DNA of 47,103 nucleotides, taken from contig CAYFRD010000009.1 of the NCBI GenBank assembly GCA_964345555.1, positions 1-47,103 on the forward strand, read 5' to 3'. Shown piece by piece: positions 8,837 through 17,975 of the stretch. This stretch comes from Peptoniphilus_E sp964345555. GTDB taxonomy: Bacteria; Bacillota; Clostridia; Tissierellales; Peptoniphilaceae. Below the pieces are notes generated by a model. It saw only the letters and a list, made by a program, of their open reading frames with translations. It was not told where the DNA came from and made no database searches. Each line of letters opens with the position of its first letter. Position 1 is the stretch's first letter. Both the position numbers and the translations under genes were made by a program.

Positions 8837-9187
8837 TTATTGAGCCTTTGCTACCTCAACCAACTCTTTAAATCCATTGGGATCATTGATCGCCATTTCT
8901 GATAACATCTTTCTGTTTATGTTTATATCCGCTTTCTTCAAGCCGTTTATAAATTTAGAATAGCTCATGCCGTTAATTCTAGCTGCAGCGTTGATTCTTG
9001 TGATCCATAGCTTTCTGAAGTCTCTCTTTCTTTGTTTTCTGCCTATATAAGCATAGTTAAGAGATTTCATCACTGCTTGATTAGCAGGTCTGAACAGTTT
9101 TGACTTAGCACCAAAATATCCTTTGGCTTGTTTTAATATTTTTTTATGTTTTTTCTTAGCGTTTACAGCTCTTTTTATTCTTGCCAT
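8837..9187 (-). CDS. rplT: Ribosomal protein L20
   Basis: A 116-residue 23S rRNA-binding protein needed for early 50S assembly. It shows MARIKRAVNAKKKHKKILK at the start, AKGYFGAKSKLFR near residue 22 and LWITRINAAARINGMSYS near 75. In Firmicutes L20 also represses its own operon by binding the leader, and a matching leader lies before infC. GGGAGG precedes the ATG, and the gene starts 14 bases after rpmI. Confidence 0.97.
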   Translation of the reverse strand: MARIKRAVNAKKKHKKILKQAKGYFGAKSKLFRPANQAVMKSLNYAYIGRKQRKRDFRKLWITRINAAARINGMSYSKFINGLKKADININRKMLSEMAINDPNGFKELVEVAKAQ

Positions 9188-9201
9188 TTATTTCCCTCCC
9201 A

Positions 9202-9393
9202 TTAAGGAATCATATTGTTAATTCTTTTAACATCTCCGGCGCTAACTATACCGGATTTTCTTAATCTTCTTTTTCTCTTAGATGTTTTTTTACCGGTTAA
9301 ATGTCCTTTAAAAGCAAAAAATCTTTTAATTTTACCGGATCCGGTTCTTTTAAATCTCTTAGCTGACGCTCTGTGAGTTTTCATTTTACCCAT
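9202..9393 (-). CDS. rpmI: Ribosomal protein L35
   Basis: A 63-residue basic large-subunit protein beginning MGKMKTHRASAKRFKRTGSG, with GHLTGKKTSKRKRRLRK in the middle, both diagnostic. AGGAGG lies five bases before the ATG. It is the middle gene of infC-rpmI-rplT, ten bases after infC. Confidence 0.97.
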   Translation of the reverse strand: MGKMKTHRASAKRFKRTGSGKIKRFFAFKGHLTGKKTSKRKRRLRKSGIVSAGDVKRINNMIP

Positions 9394-9403
9394 AGTTATC
9401 CTC

Positions 9404-9916
9404 CTATTTATCCGTACTTGGCGATAAAAACATAACCATGCTTCTACCTTCCATCTTCGGTTTTTTATCTACCACTCCATGCTCAGAAATCAACTCAATG
9501 AATCTATCAAGCACTTCTTTCCCCATATCAGTATGGCCCGTTTCTCTTCCTCTGAAGCGCACAGATACCTTGACTCTGTCTCCATTGTCCAAAAAGGTCT
9601 TTGCTCTGTTTGCCTTGGTGTTAAGGTCATGTTCTTCAATACTCGGAGTCAACCTCAACTCCTTGATATTGATGATTTTTTGTTTCTTTCTTGCTTCTCG
9701 TTCCTTTTTCATTAATTCATATCTGTACTTGCCATAGTCCATAATACGACAAACCGGGGGTTTCGAATTAGGCGCGATCATTACAAGATCTAAATTACTC
9801 TGTGCAGCTAATTCAAGAGCTCTATTTCTTGAAACTACACCCACTTGATTTCCATCATTGTCAATAAGTCTTACTTCTTTGTCTCTTATTTCTTCATTGA
9901 TTTGAAGCTCTTTAAT
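9404..9916 (-). CDS. infC: Translation initiation factor IF-3, with an AUU start codon
   Basis: A 170-residue factor that binds 30S subunits and checks start-codon pairing. The N-domain contains QINEEIRDKEVRLIDNDGNQ and the C-domain contains KELRLTPSIEEHDLNTK and VKVSVRFRGRE. The frame extends past the GTG at 9844 to an ATT at 9916 encoding (I/M)KELQINEE, which follows GGAGGTG by five bases. This gives the normal family length. AUU is the known unusual start of infC in many bacteria, where IF-3 discriminates against it and so limits its own synthesis. No ATG or GTG upstream of 9844 in this frame is placed as well. Confidence 0.95.
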   Translation of the reverse strand: MKELQINEEIRDKEVRLIDNDGNQVGVVSRNRALELAAQSNLDLVMIAPNSKPPVCRIMDYGKYRYELMKKEREARKKQKIINIKELRLTPSIEEHDLNTKANRAKTFLDNGDRVKVSVRFRGRETGHTDMGKEVLDRFIELISEHGVVDKKPKMEGRSMVMFLSPSTDK

Positions 9917-9932
9917 CTCTAAGCACCTCCAT

Positions 9933-10040
9933 TAAAATAAAAAAAAGCGGACAAAAGTCCGCAAGAATATCATAAACAACTATTCTAAAACAACCTTATA
10001 ACTTAAGAATAAGGTGAGAAGCGGACTTCTGCTTAATTAC
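9933..10040 (-). ncRNA. Ribosomal protein L20-type attenuator leader of the infC operon
   Basis: Between the promoter and infC the minus strand carries an intrinsic terminator (GCGGAC, TTTT, GTCCGC at 9947-9962, then a run of eight T). About 65 bases upstream, AAGTCCGC (10021-10028) can pair with the 5' arm plus two loop bases (GCGGACTT, eight pairs) to form a competing antiterminator. A further hairpin (ACCTTAT/ATAAGGT) lies between. The layout matches the L20 leader known from Bacillus, in which L20 stabilises the terminator form. Leader identity is inferred from position and structure; the L20 binding core was not modelled. Confidence 0.75.
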
Positions 10041-10046
10041 TCGAAT

Positions 10047-10075
10047 AGTATATTATAGTTTGTAAAATATGTCAA
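10047..10075 (-). promoter_or_regulatory. Promoter of the infC-rpmI-rplT operon
   Basis: On the minus strand, a perfect TTGACA (10070-10075) is followed by a 17-base spacer and TATACT (10047-10052). Transcription should start near 10040, giving a leader of about 124 bases before infC. Confidence 0.85.
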
Positions 10076-10100
10076 GTAAAAATTACAATCTGTTTTGTAT

Positions 10101-13100
10101 TTAAATTAAATTGAATAAACTCAACTGATTTGTGTCCGGCAAGTTTTTTAAAACATTGCTTTTCTTTAAAATTTCCACAACGGATTTAGTCGCTTTGGTT
10201 TTGTTGACAAAATCTTCTATGGATAAATATTCCGTACTCTTTGAAGCTTCTTCGATATTGCATGCTACTTGATCTCCTATTCCCACATAGGCCCTGAGCG
10301 GAAAAAGGATTTTTCCGTCTTTAATTGAAAATTTATCGCTCTTTGACTTATATAGGTCTATATTCTCAAATTCAAATCCTCTGGCAAACATTTCTAAAAC
10401 CACTTCAAGCAATGTTTGTTGATTTTTTTCCTTTGCGGTTAATTTTGTTTCTGAATTTTTTAATTCTTCTAACTTAGATTTAACCGCTTCTTCTCCTTTG
10501 ATTATAAGTTCTCCGTCAAAGTCTTGAAGTTTTATGGAGAAGTATGTTGCATAAAATGCAAGGGGATAATTCAGTTTAAAGTAGGCTATTCTAAAGGATA
10601 ATGTTACATAAGCTACAGCATGTGCTTTGGGAAACATATATTTTATTTTTTCACAGGATCCTATGTACCACTCCGGTAAATCAAGTTGGCTCATTACTTC
10701 CATTTGATCGTCTGTCAACCCTTTACCTTTTCTGACTCTTTCCATGGTATCAAATGCCATTTTGTTTTCTGCACCGGCTCTTATGAGATAAAGCATTATA
10801 TCCTCTCTTGTACAGATTACATCTGACAATTGTGCTCTTCCTTCTTTTACCAAGTCCTGCGCATTATTGGTCCAAACATCGGTTCCGTGAGAAAGTCCTG
10901 ATATTCTGACGAGTTCCGAAAAGTTTTTAGGCTTTGTTTCTATGAGCATTTGTTTTACAAAATTAGTTCCGAATTCTGGAATCCCCAATGTACCTGTCGA
11001 TGTCTGAAATATATCTTCATTTAACTTCAGTGCATCGCTGCTTGAAAATAAAGAAAGAGTTTCTTCATCATTAAGACTTAAGCTACTTGAATCTATCCCT
11101 GTGAAATCTTCCAGCATTTTTATTATTGTAGGCCCGTCATGTCCTAGGATGTCCAACTTAAGTATTTTGCCATGTATGAAGTTATAATCAAAATGAGTGG
11201 TAATAACTCCTGAACTTTCATCATCTGCCGGATATTGGATGGGAGTAAAGTCAAATATATCATTGCTCTTGGGACAAATCATTACACCACCCGGATGTTG
11301 TCCCGAGGTTCTCTTTACTCCTTCAATATTCTTTGCAAGTCTTTCGATCTCCACATCCTTTACGGGCGAATCTTCAAAGTATGATTTCACATAACCATAG
11401 GCGGTTTTTTCGGCTATAGTTCCTATGGTCCCCGCTCTAAAAACATATCCTTTGCCAAAGAGCTCTTCCGTGTATTTATGAGCTCTAGCTTGATACTCTC
11501 CGGCAAAATTCAGGTCTATATCGGGCTCTTTATCTCCTTTAAATCCCAGGAAAACTTCAAAGGGTATGTCATGTCCGTCTTTATGCAGATCGGAGCCGCA
11601 AACAGGACATTTTTTATCGGGCAAATCCACACCGGAACCGTATTCTCCATCTCCAACAAACTCGGAGTGTTTGCAATTTTTACAAATGTAGTGAGGCGGC
11701 AATGGATTTACTTCCGTGATGGAGCTCATTGTAGCCACAAAGGAAGATCCTACAGATCCTCTCGAACCTACATAGTACCCGTCTGCATTCGATTTATTGA
11801 CCAGTTTTTGAGCTATTATATACAGAACGGAGTATCCGTTTGAAATTATGGATTTTAATTCCTTTTCCAATCTTTTTTCAACTATATCCGGTAGTTTGTC
11901 TCCGTATATCTCGTGTGCTTTTTCATAGCACATTTTTCTCAAATCTTCATCAGCACCTTCAATTACAGGGGGAAATTTTCCGTCCGGGATCGGTTTTAAA
12001 TGTTCAATGGAATTTGAAATCGCATTTGTATTTTTAATCACAACTTCATATGCTGCCTTTTCTCCCAAGTAATTGAATTCTCTTAAAAATTCATCTGAAT
12101 TTTTAAAATAAAGGGATTGTGGTTGATTCCAATTTTCTACAGTCTTGACCCTTTGTCCGCTTAATACAATTCGTCTCAATAAATCATCTTGTTCATCTAA
12201 ATAAAAAACATCACCTGTGGCAACTACCGGGATATTAAGCTCTTGCCCTATTTCATAAATTTTTTTATTGATACTTTGCAACTCATTTTTATCCTTTACC
12301 AAATCCTTTGCAATAAAACTTAAATTGTTGTCTATAGGTTGAATTTCCAAGTAGTCATAGTAGGAGGCTATTTTTTTGATTGTACTTTCGCTTTCGTTGT
12401 CATATATTGCTTTAAATAAAATGGATGAGGAATTTCCACTCCCTATTAACAATCCTTTCCTATATTGATTTAAAAGAGTTCTTGGAATTTTTGCTACTCT
12501 GTTGAAATAACTCATATGAGATTTGCTCACCAATTTATAAAGGTTTTTCATTCCCTCTTGCGTTTTTACCAAAATACTCACAGGAGATTCAAATAAAAGT
12601 GAGCTGTCTATTTTATTTACTAATTTATTTATTTCTAAAATATCTTCAATTTCATGATCATTTTTAGCTATATCCAAAAGTTTAATAAAAACTTCAGAGG
12701 TAGCTTGCGCATCATTTACGGCCCTGTGTGCACCTACAAGGGAAACGCCAAGTTTTTTTGAAAGTGTTGACAGGTTAAATCTTTTGGCGTCTTTAACCAC
12801 AGCCCTTGCCAACTGAAGTGTATCCAAAACTGAAAAATCAAATTTGAGCTCGTGATTTTCAAATTCACGTCTGATAAAGGAAATGTCGAATTTTGCATTG
12901 TGAGCAACTAATATGCTATTTTTGCAGAATTCATAAAAGTCACCGATTACTTCATCTATGGTCGGTTCATTTTCCAGCAGTACATTGCTAAGCCCAGTCA
13001 ACTCTTCTACTCTTTTGGGAATTACTTTTTGAGGATTGATTAGTTTTGAAAACTTATCTATTATTTTTCCATCCTTTATCTTTACTGCACCGATTTCGGT

Positions 13101-14357
13101 AATCTTGTCAGTTCTTGGAGAAAATCCGGTTGTTTCAATATCAAATACTACATAAGAATCAAAGGTTTCTTTTCTTATTTTTAAAATTTCCTCTTCATCA
13201 TCTACGAAGTTGCCGTCAAGTCCATATATTATTTTTATGTTATGCTTTTCTGATGCTTCCATGGCTTCGGGAAACCCTTGAACATCTGCAACATCTGTTA
13301 TAGCAATAGAATTCATCCCCCAATGTTTTGCTCGTTTTACGAAGCTTTCAAAGGAGCTGACTCCGTTCATTGCGGACATTTTTGTATGCAGACTCAACTC
13401 TACTCTTTTTTCTTCTGAATTATCTTCTCTTGTGAGTTTACTTACAGGCTCAAGATACTTAATCATTATTGAATCATCTTTTATAAAATTATCATATTGC
13501 ACATCTCCGGTAATCACGTAGTGTCCGCCTTCTTTGACATTTGTAATAAACTCTTCAGCCTTGTCTTTTTTCAAAAACACCTTGGCGATAATAGACGATG
13601 TACCGTCTGTGACACTTAGGGATATGAGAGTCTTTTCGTTTTTCAAATCTCTGATATCCATTTTAAATACATCCACTTCTATAGTAACCTTTCCGGAATT
13701 CGAATCTATATTTTTTAAATCAGTTTTTTGAAGTACGGAATTTTTACCATATTTAAAATCTTTGCTTGAATTGTTTTTACTTTTATTGACTTCGGATTTT
13801 GTCTTTAAATTTATGTTCTTTACGATATCATTTTCTTCTTCCCCAAGATTCTTGATATAATCATCTACATCGCATTCTTCCAATTCACAAAAATTTTTGG
13901 ACAACTTAAAAAATACTTTATATTCATTCTTCTCTAAAGAGGCAGATAAATTCTCCATTAATCCACCATTTAAAGCGTTATTGTATAAAGTATCATTTGG
14001 AAATACTATTGTCAGTTCTTTTTTTTCACTTTCATCTTCTATTTCTATCTGATCGATAAAAGCGCTTGAAGAAGGATTATTTCTAATAATCAGATCTTCA
14101 GCCAGTTTTTTTACGCTTATATCTTTTTCTGAGTTGATAATTTCATAATTAAAAAAAATTCTAAAACTTTTGAGTCTCAAAGAAATTTCATTTTCTAAAA
14201 TTTTCAATTCACTTTTTTCTATGTTTCGGCTCAAAGAAAAATAAAAAAACAAATTCATATTTTCTGCATCTAAAGATATTTTATCTATTTGAATATCTTC
14301 GTAATAATCTTTATATTCAATTTTTAATTTATTTAAAATATCATTTAAACTTATCAA
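10101..14357 (-). CDS. polC: DNA polymerase III alpha subunit, PolC type
   Basis: The 1418-residue replicative polymerase with built-in proofreading typical of low-GC Gram-positives. In order: an N-terminal domain (1-200) with a low-complexity linker, an OB fold (about 225-310), a PHP domain from about 322 (ELSLHTKMSAMNG), an inserted DEDD exonuclease (VFDIETTGFSP near 402, VAHNAKFDISFI near 490, HRAVNDAQAT near 550), a zinc finger (CKNC near 890 and CPVC near 918), the palm catalytic PDIDLNF near 945, then fingers and the C-terminal region. The start is a TTG preceded by AGGTGAT; no ATG is available upstream in frame. It starts nine bases after ispG, ending the long rpsB-to-polC cluster. Length is near the 1437 of Bacillus. 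Confidence 0.96.
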   Translation of the reverse strand: MISLNDILNKLKIEYKDYYEDIQIDKISLDAENMNLFFYFSLSRNIEKSELKILENEISLRLKSFRIFFNYEIINSEKDISVKKLAEDLIIRNNPSSSAFIDQIEIEDESEKKELTIVFPNDTLYNNALNGGLMENLSASLEKNEYKVFFKLSKNFCELEECDVDDYIKNLGEEENDIVKNINLKTKSEVNKSKNNSSKDFKYGKNSVLQKTDLKNIDSNSGKVTIEVDVFKMDIRDLKNEKTLISLSVTDGTSSIIAKVFLKKDKAEEFITNVKEGGHYVITGDVQYDNFIKDDSIMIKYLEPVSKLTREDNSEEKRVELSLHTKMSAMNGVSSFESFVKRAKHWGMNSIAITDVADVQGFPEAMEASEKHNIKIIYGLDGNFVDDEEEILKIRKETFDSYVVFDIETTGFSPRTDKITEIGAVKIKDGKIIDKFSKLINPQKVIPKRVEELTGLSNVLLENEPTIDEVIGDFYEFCKNSILVAHNAKFDISFIRREFENHELKFDFSVLDTLQLARAVVKDAKRFNLSTLSKKLGVSLVGAHRAVNDAQATSEVFIKLLDIAKNDHEIEDILEINKLVNKIDSSLLFESPVSILVKTQEGMKNLYKLVSKSHMSYFNRVAKIPRTLLNQYRKGLLIGSGNSSSILFKAIYDNESESTIKKIASYYDYLEIQPIDNNLSFIAKDLVKDKNELQSINKKIYEIGQELNIPVVATGDVFYLDEQDDLLRRIVLSGQRVKTVENWNQPQSLYFKNSDEFLREFNYLGEKAAYEVVIKNTNAISNSIEHLKPIPDGKFPPVIEGADEDLRKMCYEKAHEIYGDKLPDIVEKRLEKELKSIISNGYSVLYIIAQKLVNKSNADGYYVGSRGSVGSSFVATMSSITEVNPLPPHYICKNCKHSEFVGDGEYGSGVDLPDKKCPVCGSDLHKDGHDIPFEVFLGFKGDKEPDIDLNFAGEYQARAHKYTEELFGKGYVFRAGTIGTIAEKTAYGYVKSYFEDSPVKDVEIERLAKNIEGVKRTSGQHPGGVMICPKSNDIFDFTPIQYPADDESSGVITTHFDYNFIHGKILKLDILGHDGPTIIKMLEDFTGIDSSSLSLNDEETLSLFSSSDALKLNEDIFQTSTGTLGIPEFGTNFVKQMLIETKPKNFSELVRISGLSHGTDVWTNNAQDLVKEGRAQLSDVICTREDIMLYLIRAGAENKMAFDTMERVRKGKGLTDDQMEVMSQLDLPEWYIGSCEKIKYMFPKAHAVAYVTLSFRIAYFKLNYPLAFYATYFSIKLQDFDGELIIKGEEAVKSKLEELKNSETKLTAKEKNQQTLLEVVLEMFARGFEFENIDLYKSKSDKFSIKDGKILFPLRAYVGIGDQVACNIEEASKSTEYLSIEDFVNKTKATKSVVEILKKSNVLKNLPDTNQLSLFNLI

Positions 14358-14365
14358 ATCATCAC

Positions 14366-15415
14366 CTATAGTTGTTCTATCTCTTTATACAGTTCTGTCA
14401 ACAGTTCATCTTCTGAGACTTTCTTAACTATTTGTCCCTTTTTAAAAATTATTCCTACACCTTTGGAAGCTGTTATTCCTATGTCTGCTTCACGTGCTTC
14501 TCCCGGTCCGTTCACAGGACATCCCATCAATGCAACAGTGATATTTTTATCTAAAGTAGATAATTTATTTTCCACTTCTCTAGATATATTTATCAAGTCA
14601 ATTGTCGTTCTTGCACAAGTCGGACAGGATATTATCTCAACTCCGCTTTTTAACAGTCCCAATGACTTTAAAATTGATTTTCCTACTTTTACCTCTTCCA
14701 CAGGATTGTCGGTTAGAGAAACTCTGATGGTATCTCCAATCCCTTCGGCAAGCAAAGTTCCAATGCCCACGGAAGATTTTATAATCGCATTAATTCCGGG
14801 TCCCGCCTCAGTAATTCCGAGATGTAATGGATAATCTGAAAAATTTGAAAATTTTCTGTAGGAATCAATTGACAGATTGACATTGCTTGCCTTTAGGGAA
14901 ACTTTAATATCATAAAAATTTAATGATTCTAAAACTTCCAGTTCTTCAAATGCGCTTTGCACTATGGAATTTTCGTTTACTCCATGATATTTTTCAAGCA
15001 AATTCTTATGTATAGAGCCGGAATTAACCCCTACTCTTATGGGAATACTTCTTGATTTGCAAGCATTTACAACTTCCTTGATCTTTACTTTAGAGCCTAT
15101 GTTACCCGGATTTATTCTAACACAATCAATCCCATTTTTTACCGATTCAACGGCAAGTTTATAGTCATATTGAATATCAGCTATAGTTGGTATGTGTATC
15201 TTTTCCTTTATTTTAGATATAGCTTGGACATCGTCAAAATCATTTACAGCAAATCTGATCAGATCGCAGCCCGCCTCTTCAAGTTCCAATATTTGATTTA
15301 TAGTGGAATTTACATCCTTTGTGAGCGTAGTTGTCATCGACTGAACTGTCACTCTGGAGTTATTTCCGATTTTCACATTGCCTACGGATATCTCTCTTGT
15401 GAGTTTTCTATTCAT
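14366..15415 (-). CDS. ispG: 4-hydroxy-3-methylbut-2-enyl diphosphate synthase (IspG/GcpE)
   Basis: A 349-residue iron-sulfur enzyme of the methylerythritol phosphate isoprenoid pathway, converting MEcPP to HMBPP. The N-terminal TIM barrel is followed by a C-terminal domain with the [4Fe-4S] cysteines in ISCPTCART near residue 262 and MGCPVNGPGEA near 300. AGGGTGAT precedes the ATG. It lies four bases after rseP and nine before polC. The usual companion dxr is missing from this cluster. Confidence 0.95.
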   Translation of the reverse strand: MNRKLTREISVGNVKIGNNSRVTVQSMTTTLTKDVNSTINQILELEEAGCDLIRFAVNDFDDVQAISKIKEKIHIPTIADIQYDYKLAVESVKNGIDCVRINPGNIGSKVKIKEVVNACKSRSIPIRVGVNSGSIHKNLLEKYHGVNENSIVQSAFEELEVLESLNFYDIKVSLKASNVNLSIDSYRKFSNFSDYPLHLGITEAGPGINAIIKSSVGIGTLLAEGIGDTIRVSLTDNPVEEVKVGKSILKSLGLLKSGVEIISCPTCARTTIDLINISREVENKLSTLDKNITVALMGCPVNGPGEAREADIGITASKGVGIIFKKGQIVKKVSEDELLTELYKEIEQL

Positions 15416-15419
15416 AAAA

Positions 15420-16430
15420 TCACCCTAAAATATCTAATCTTATTAAATCACCAAAAACCGTAACATATAGCATAAGACCGAACAAAAATACAAATCCTGC
15501 AAGGCTCAAAGCATTTTCAATTCTTTCGTTAATTTTTTTACCTGTAATTCCTTCAAATATTAAAAATACAAGTTTTCCTCCATCAAGTGCTGGTATGGGC
15601 AATATATTTACAACTGCCAAATTCGCACTTATCAAACCGAGTAAAAACAATAAATTCGTAATGCCTGCAGACGTAGCTTGACCTATTGCCGAAATTAATC
15701 CCACAGGTCCTGCAAGCATGGACACGTCAATCCCTCCTGCAAATAAGCCTTTTAAAACCATAAAAACTTCCGCTATTACATCAAAGGTTTTCGTGAAACC
15801 GTATTTTATTATAGATAAGATGTTTTTAGAAAATCCTATTCCTATAACCGATTTTCCTTCATAACTTACGGGGATTACTTGTTTGATCAGTTTTTCCGAA
15901 TTTCTTTCTATAGTTACGCTGATTTGTTTACCTGCTTCTTTGCCTGAAATTGTTTCCACTATTTCAGCCCATGAATTTGTGGGTTCGCCTTCAATTTCAA
16001 CTATTTTATCTCCTGATCTGATATCTGCCTCTACTGCCGGAGAATTCGCCTTGACACTTCCAACTACATTTTCATTTGACGGTACCCCTATCATTGCAGC
16101 AAGTATCATAAACGTGACTATAGCTAAGATTAAGTTCATCACTACACCGGCGACTACCACTGCCATTCTTTTAGGCACAGATACATTTCCGAAGCTTCTG
16201 GGGTCGCTGGACTCTTCTTCTTCACCTTCCATGGCTACAAATCCTCCTATAGGAAGAAGCCTTAAAGAATACTTTGTTTCTCCCAACTCTTTTTGAATTA
16301 GTTTCGGTCCCATTCCTATGGAAAACTCATTTACTTTTATTCCAACTAATTTTGCAACTCCAAAATGTCCAAGTTCATGCAATAGAATTACAAGCATAAA
16401 GACAAATATTGAACCTAGTATCGTATACAT
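15420..16430 (-). CDS. rseP: RseP/RasP site-2 membrane metalloprotease
   Basis: A 336-residue M50 intramembrane zinc protease that cuts transmembrane segments of anti-sigma factors and cleared signal peptides. The catalytic HELGH lies in the first membrane helix (residues 18-22), the PDZ domain spans about 110-185, and NILPIPALDGG near 275 supplies the third ligand. There are about four membrane helices. AAGGAG precedes the ATG, and the gene starts nine bases after cdsA. Confidence 0.95.
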   Translation of the reverse strand: MYTILGSIFVFMLVILLHELGHFGVAKLVGIKVNEFSIGMGPKLIQKELGETKYSLRLLPIGGFVAMEGEEEESSDPRSFGNVSVPKRMAVVVAGVVMNLILAIVTFMILAAMIGVPSNENVVGSVKANSPAVEADIRSGDKIVEIEGEPTNSWAEIVETISGKEAGKQISVTIERNSEKLIKQVIPVSYEGKSVIGIGFSKNILSIIKYGFTKTFDVIAEVFMVLKGLFAGGIDVSMLAGPVGLISAIGQATSAGITNLLFLLGLISANLAVVNILPIPALDGGKLVFLIFEGITGKKINERIENALSLAGFVFLFGLMLYVTVFGDLIRLDILG

Positions 16431-16439
16431 AATTTCTCC

Positions 16440-17210
16440 TTATATTATATAAAAATAATAAAGACTATAAACGATGGGAATGATGCCTATTACAGAATCA
16501 AATCTATCCATGACTCCGCCGTGACCGGGCAAAATTTCACTGTAGTCTTTAATGCCGGAGACTCTCTTGATCTTAGATGCGAACAAATCTCCCAACTGCC
16601 CTAAAATTGATGCAAAAATAATGAAGATCATCACCGGTATATCCACGCTAACTTTAATTGCATATAGGTAGAGCAGTGTGAGTATCAAACAACCCAACAC
16701 TCCTCCGATTGCTCCTTCAACGGATTTTTTAGGACTCACGCTTTCAATGAGCTTGTGTCTTCCAAATTTAGAACCTATTAAATAGGCAAAAGAATCTGTT
16801 GAAAAAGAAATAATGAACACCAAAACTACAAATGTCCTGTCCAGTTCCGTCACCTGGTTCAGCAAGTAAGGAGCATAGATAAATATAAATAACGTATATG
16901 CAACATCACTTAGACTGTATTTTTCTCCAAAGAGCAGCTCTATTAATGATAAAAACAAAACAGCTATTATGATAAAATAACTGGGAAATACGATAAATTC
17001 CTCTATTAGAAGAAGAACTATCCCAATGAATATAACCTTTAAATTTATTTTTATTTTTATTTTTTTCAAAGCATTGTATAATTCGTAGGATGCAACTAAG
17101 GAAAGTAATGATATGAAAATCTTAAAAAAATATCCTCCAAGATATATTACAGAGGAAAGCAAAAGGATTCCGACAACTCCTGTCATCAGGCGTTTGTTAA
17201 AATCAGACAT
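16440..17210 (-). CDS. cdsA: Phosphatidate cytidylyltransferase
   Basis: A 256-residue integral membrane enzyme that makes CDP-diacylglycerol, the precursor of phosphatidylglycerol and related lipids. Seven to eight hydrophobic helices are visible. The C-terminal signature region contains GSKFGRHKLIESVSPKKSVE near residues 145-165 and GDLFASKIKRVSGIKDYS...LPGHGGVMDRFDS near 205-240, with the metal-binding aspartates. The ATG overlaps the last eight bases of uppS (coupled). Confidence 0.95.
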   Translation of the reverse strand: MSDFNKRLMTGVVGILLLSSVIYLGGYFFKIFISLLSLVASYELYNALKKIKIKINLKVIFIGIVLLLIEEFIVFPSYFIIIAVLFLSLIELLFGEKYSLSDVAYTLFIFIYAPYLLNQVTELDRTFVVLVFIISFSTDSFAYLIGSKFGRHKLIESVSPKKSVEGAIGGVLGCLILTLLYLYAIKVSVDIPVMIFIIFASILGQLGDLFASKIKRVSGIKDYSEILPGHGGVMDRFDSVIGIIPIVYSLYYFYII

Positions 17211-17934
17211 TCAATCCACCAAACCTTCTATCTCTATTTTGGTAATCAATTATGGCTTTGTACAGCTCATCTTCCGTAAAGTCAGGCCAAAGAATATTCG
17301 AAAAATAAAATTCCGTATAAGCCGATTGATAAAGCATAAAATTGCTAAGCCTCATCTCTCCACTTGGTCTGATCAACAGGTCCAGTTCCGGCTGTCCTTC
17401 AGTGTAAAGATAATTTTTAAAAATTTCTTCATCAAGAGCTTCAATGTTTAAATTACCCTTTGATATTTCTTTATAAATACTCTTTACAGCTCTGATTATT
17501 TCGCTTCTGCCACCATAATTTAAACCAATATTAAGTATCATTTTATCATTGTCTTGGGTAGTTGACAATGCAACAGAAATTTCTTTTTTTACAAAATCCG
17601 GAAAAGGAGTAATATCTCCCAATATATTGATTTTCACATTATTTTTTTGAATTTTGGCGAGTTGTGTTTTGATGTAGTACACTAGCAATTCCATCATCTT
17701 GGATATTTCTTCTTGAGGTCTTTTCCAATTTTCAGTAGAAAAGGCATATAGAGATAATGATTTTATTCCCAATTTATATGATGCTTCCACTATGTCTATT
17801 ACCCTTTTTGTTCCTTCTCTATGTCCAAAGGTTCTGGGAAGACTTCTTTTCTGTGCCCATCTTCCATTTCCGTCCATTATTATCCCTATATGTTTCGGAA
17901 TATTGTTCTTATCTATATTATCTACTAAATTCAT
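17203..17934 (-). CDS. uppS: Undecaprenyl diphosphate synthase
   Basis: A 243-residue cis-prenyltransferase that makes the C55 lipid carrier for peptidoglycan and other wall polymers. Signature blocks are IGIIMDGNGRWAQKRSLPR near residue 17 (catalytic Asp in MDGNGRWA), FSTENWKRP near 77, LNYGGRSEI near 147 and LLIRPSGEMRLSNFMLYQSA near 200. AGGAG precedes the ATG. It follows frr but a terminator-like hairpin lies between them. Confidence 0.96.
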   Translation of the reverse strand: MNLVDNIDKNNIPKHIGIIMDGNGRWAQKRSLPRTFGHREGTKRVIDIVEASYKLGIKSLSLYAFSTENWKRPQEEISKMMELLVYYIKTQLAKIQKNNVKINILGDITPFPDFVKKEISVALSTTQDNDKMILNIGLNYGGRSEIIRAVKSIYKEISKGNLNIEALDEEIFKNYLYTEGQPELDLLIRPSGEMRLSNFMLYQSAYTEFYFSNILWPDFTEDELYKAIIDYQNRDRRFGGLNV

Positions 17935-17952
17935 AAATCTCCTAGTGATATT

Positions 17953-17972
17953 AAAAAGAGGCCTGAGGCCTC
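17953..17972 (-). terminator. Terminator-like hairpin between frr and uppS
   Basis: A 6-bp all-GC-rich stem (GAGGCC/GGCCTC, three-base loop) starts three bases after the frr stop and is followed on the minus strand by five T. It would reduce read-through from the translation genes into the lipid genes. The uppS start is about 18 bases further on, so no separate promoter fits between. Confidence 0.7.
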
Positions 17973-17975
17973 AAT

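Noticed and set aside
8348..8902. Plus-strand open frame of 184 codons opposite ktrB and rplT
   Set aside because: It spans two real genes on the opposite strand, resembles no family, and exists only because stop codons are rare in that antisense frame.
9438..9737. Plus-strand open frame of 99 codons opposite infC
   Set aside because: It lies wholly within infC on the other strand, has no ribosome binding site and has a composition typical of an antisense shadow. The same applies to the other plus-strand open frames opposite minus-strand genes.
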